From Chloroflexota bacterium (GTDB lineage Bacteria > Chloroflexota > Anaerolineae > Promineifilales > Promineifilaceae): a stretch of DNA of 5,288 bases. The notes under the pieces are model-generated. The model worked only from the letters and a program-made list of their open reading frames with translations, had not been told where the DNA came from and did no database searches. The stretch covers positions 1-5,288 of the forward strand of contig QQUD01000901.1 in assembly GCA_008501785.1 (NCBI GenBank), in the 5' to 3' direction. A program made the position numbers and the translations under genes. Positions 4,635 to 5,288 of the stretch are shown here, one piece after another. Position 1 is the stretch's first letter. Each line of letters opens with the position of its first letter.

Positions 4635-5288
4635 ATGATGCCCATTCATCAACCAAACAAACAAATCGAAGAACTTCAGCAAAAAGTCTTATTGCTTGAG
4701 AAAGAAAACCGCAAGCTGCATATAAAAAACCAGGAACGTATCAATACCGAAAAAGCTTTAAAGGAAAGCGTTGAAAAACACAAATTACTCTTTGAAAGTT
4801 TGGGGGATGGAATTGCTTATTATGACCTGAGTGGTCGGGTAATATTGATTAATGAGAAGGGTGCTCGTAATCTCGGTGGCATACCAGCAGACTTTGTCGA
4901 TAAGTCTCTTAGAGACTTTCTTGATCATGAAATGGCTGATTTATTGCTAGAGAGATTAGATCGCACGATCACGTCAGGCAAATCGACAGAACAGTATGAT
5001 TATTTGGAACTCCCTCCTGGAGGAATGTATCTGTCATCGACTTTTCACCCAGTGCGAGATGCGGGCAACAAAATCATTGGTGTTCAGATAATCTCAAAAG
5101 ACGTTAGCCAACAAAAGCTCGCTGAAGAAGAATTGCTGAAAAGCGAGCAGCGATTCCAATATGCGATGGAAGCTACCCAAGATGGCCTTTATGATTGGAA
5201 TCTAGTCACCAACGAGATTTATTATTCGCCGGGTTGGAAGCGCATGTTGGGTTATGAGGTCGATGAATTGCCCGATGATTTTTCTGTG
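4635..5288 (+). CDS. PAS-domain sensor protein, N-terminal part (probable histidine kinase)
   Basis: The frame opens at tandem ATGs (4635 and 4638) and stays open for 218 residues to the right edge. GAGAGGA at 4628-4634 touches the first ATG, so the second at 4638 has the better spacing and may be the true start. Residues 7-50 (I-E-E-L-Q-Q-K-V-L-L-L-E-K-E-N, then K-A-L-K-E-S-V-E-K-H-K) are a predicted coiled coil. Residues 48-157 form a first PAS domain (L-L-F-E-S-L-G-D-G-I-A-Y-Y-D-L-S-G-R-V) ending in H-P-V-R-D-A-G-N-K-I-I-G-V. D-V-S-Q-Q-K-L-A-E-E-E-L-L-K-S-E-Q-R-F (156-174) is the classic linker into a second PAS domain, visible to W-K-R-M-L-G-Y (201-207). No membrane helix appears before the PAS domains, so sensing is probably cytosolic. 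Proteins with this layout usually end in a histidine kinase, less often a GGDEF domain; the output domain lies beyond the window. Confidence 0.88.
   Translation, partial: MMPIHQPNKQIEELQQKVLLLEKENRKLHIKNQERINTEKALKESVEKHKLLFESLGDGIAYYDLSGRVILINEKGARNLGGIPADFVDKSLRDFLDHEMADLLLERLDRTITSGKSTEQYDYLELPPGGMYLSSTFHPVRDAGNKIIGVQIISKDVSQQKLAEEELLKSEQRFQYAMEATQDGLYDWNLVTNEIYYSPGWKRMLGYEVDELPDDFSV

Overview
The window looks like bacterial chromosome of moderate GC content with short intergenic gaps, Shine-Dalgarno sites and ordinary sigma70-like -10 boxes. The mix of genes (corrinoid methyl-transfer pair, MOSC protein, ankyrin protein, hotdog thioesterase, multi-PAS sensor) would suit an environmental bacterium, possibly Chloroflexota. 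That taxonomic guess is inference only; the sequence contains no phylogenetic marker gene.

Layout. Positions 1-575 (+) hold the C-terminal part of a UROD/MtaA-like methyltransferase, cut by the window edge. A strong hairpin (583-616) separates it from a complete corrinoid (B12-binding) protein at 636-1268 (+). The two fit a corrinoid-dependent methyl-transfer system: the corrinoid protein carries the methyl group on cobalt and the UROD-fold enzyme moves it to or from an acceptor. Next comes an AT-rich gap with a long imperfect inverted repeat (1305-1369) containing a perfect 15-bp stem. It is followed by the C-terminal half of a LysE/RhtB exporter (1522-1848, +), which has lost its N-terminal half. 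A 12-bp hairpin lies where this remnant converges with a MOSC-domain gene (1865-2425, -). The MOSC gene diverges from a 456-residue ankyrin-repeat protein (2527-3897, +), and a symmetric -10 box sits in the gap between them. A hotdog-fold acyl-CoA thioesterase follows (3991-4428, +). After a 206-bp gap, the start of a PAS-domain sensor protein (4635 onward, +) runs off the window.

The most unusual signal is not a gene. The octamer palindrome ACGGCCGT occurs nine times in 5.3 kb (about 0.08 expected by chance), six of them as the decamer AACGGCCGTT. The copies lie in four unrelated reading frames of genes on both strands, in all three codon phases, and once between genes. This resembles the highly iterated palindrome HIP1 of cyanobacteria but with a different sequence. 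Apart from the methyltransferase/corrinoid pair, the genes show no obvious shared pathway. No CRISPR array, tRNA, rRNA or complete insertion sequence was seen.
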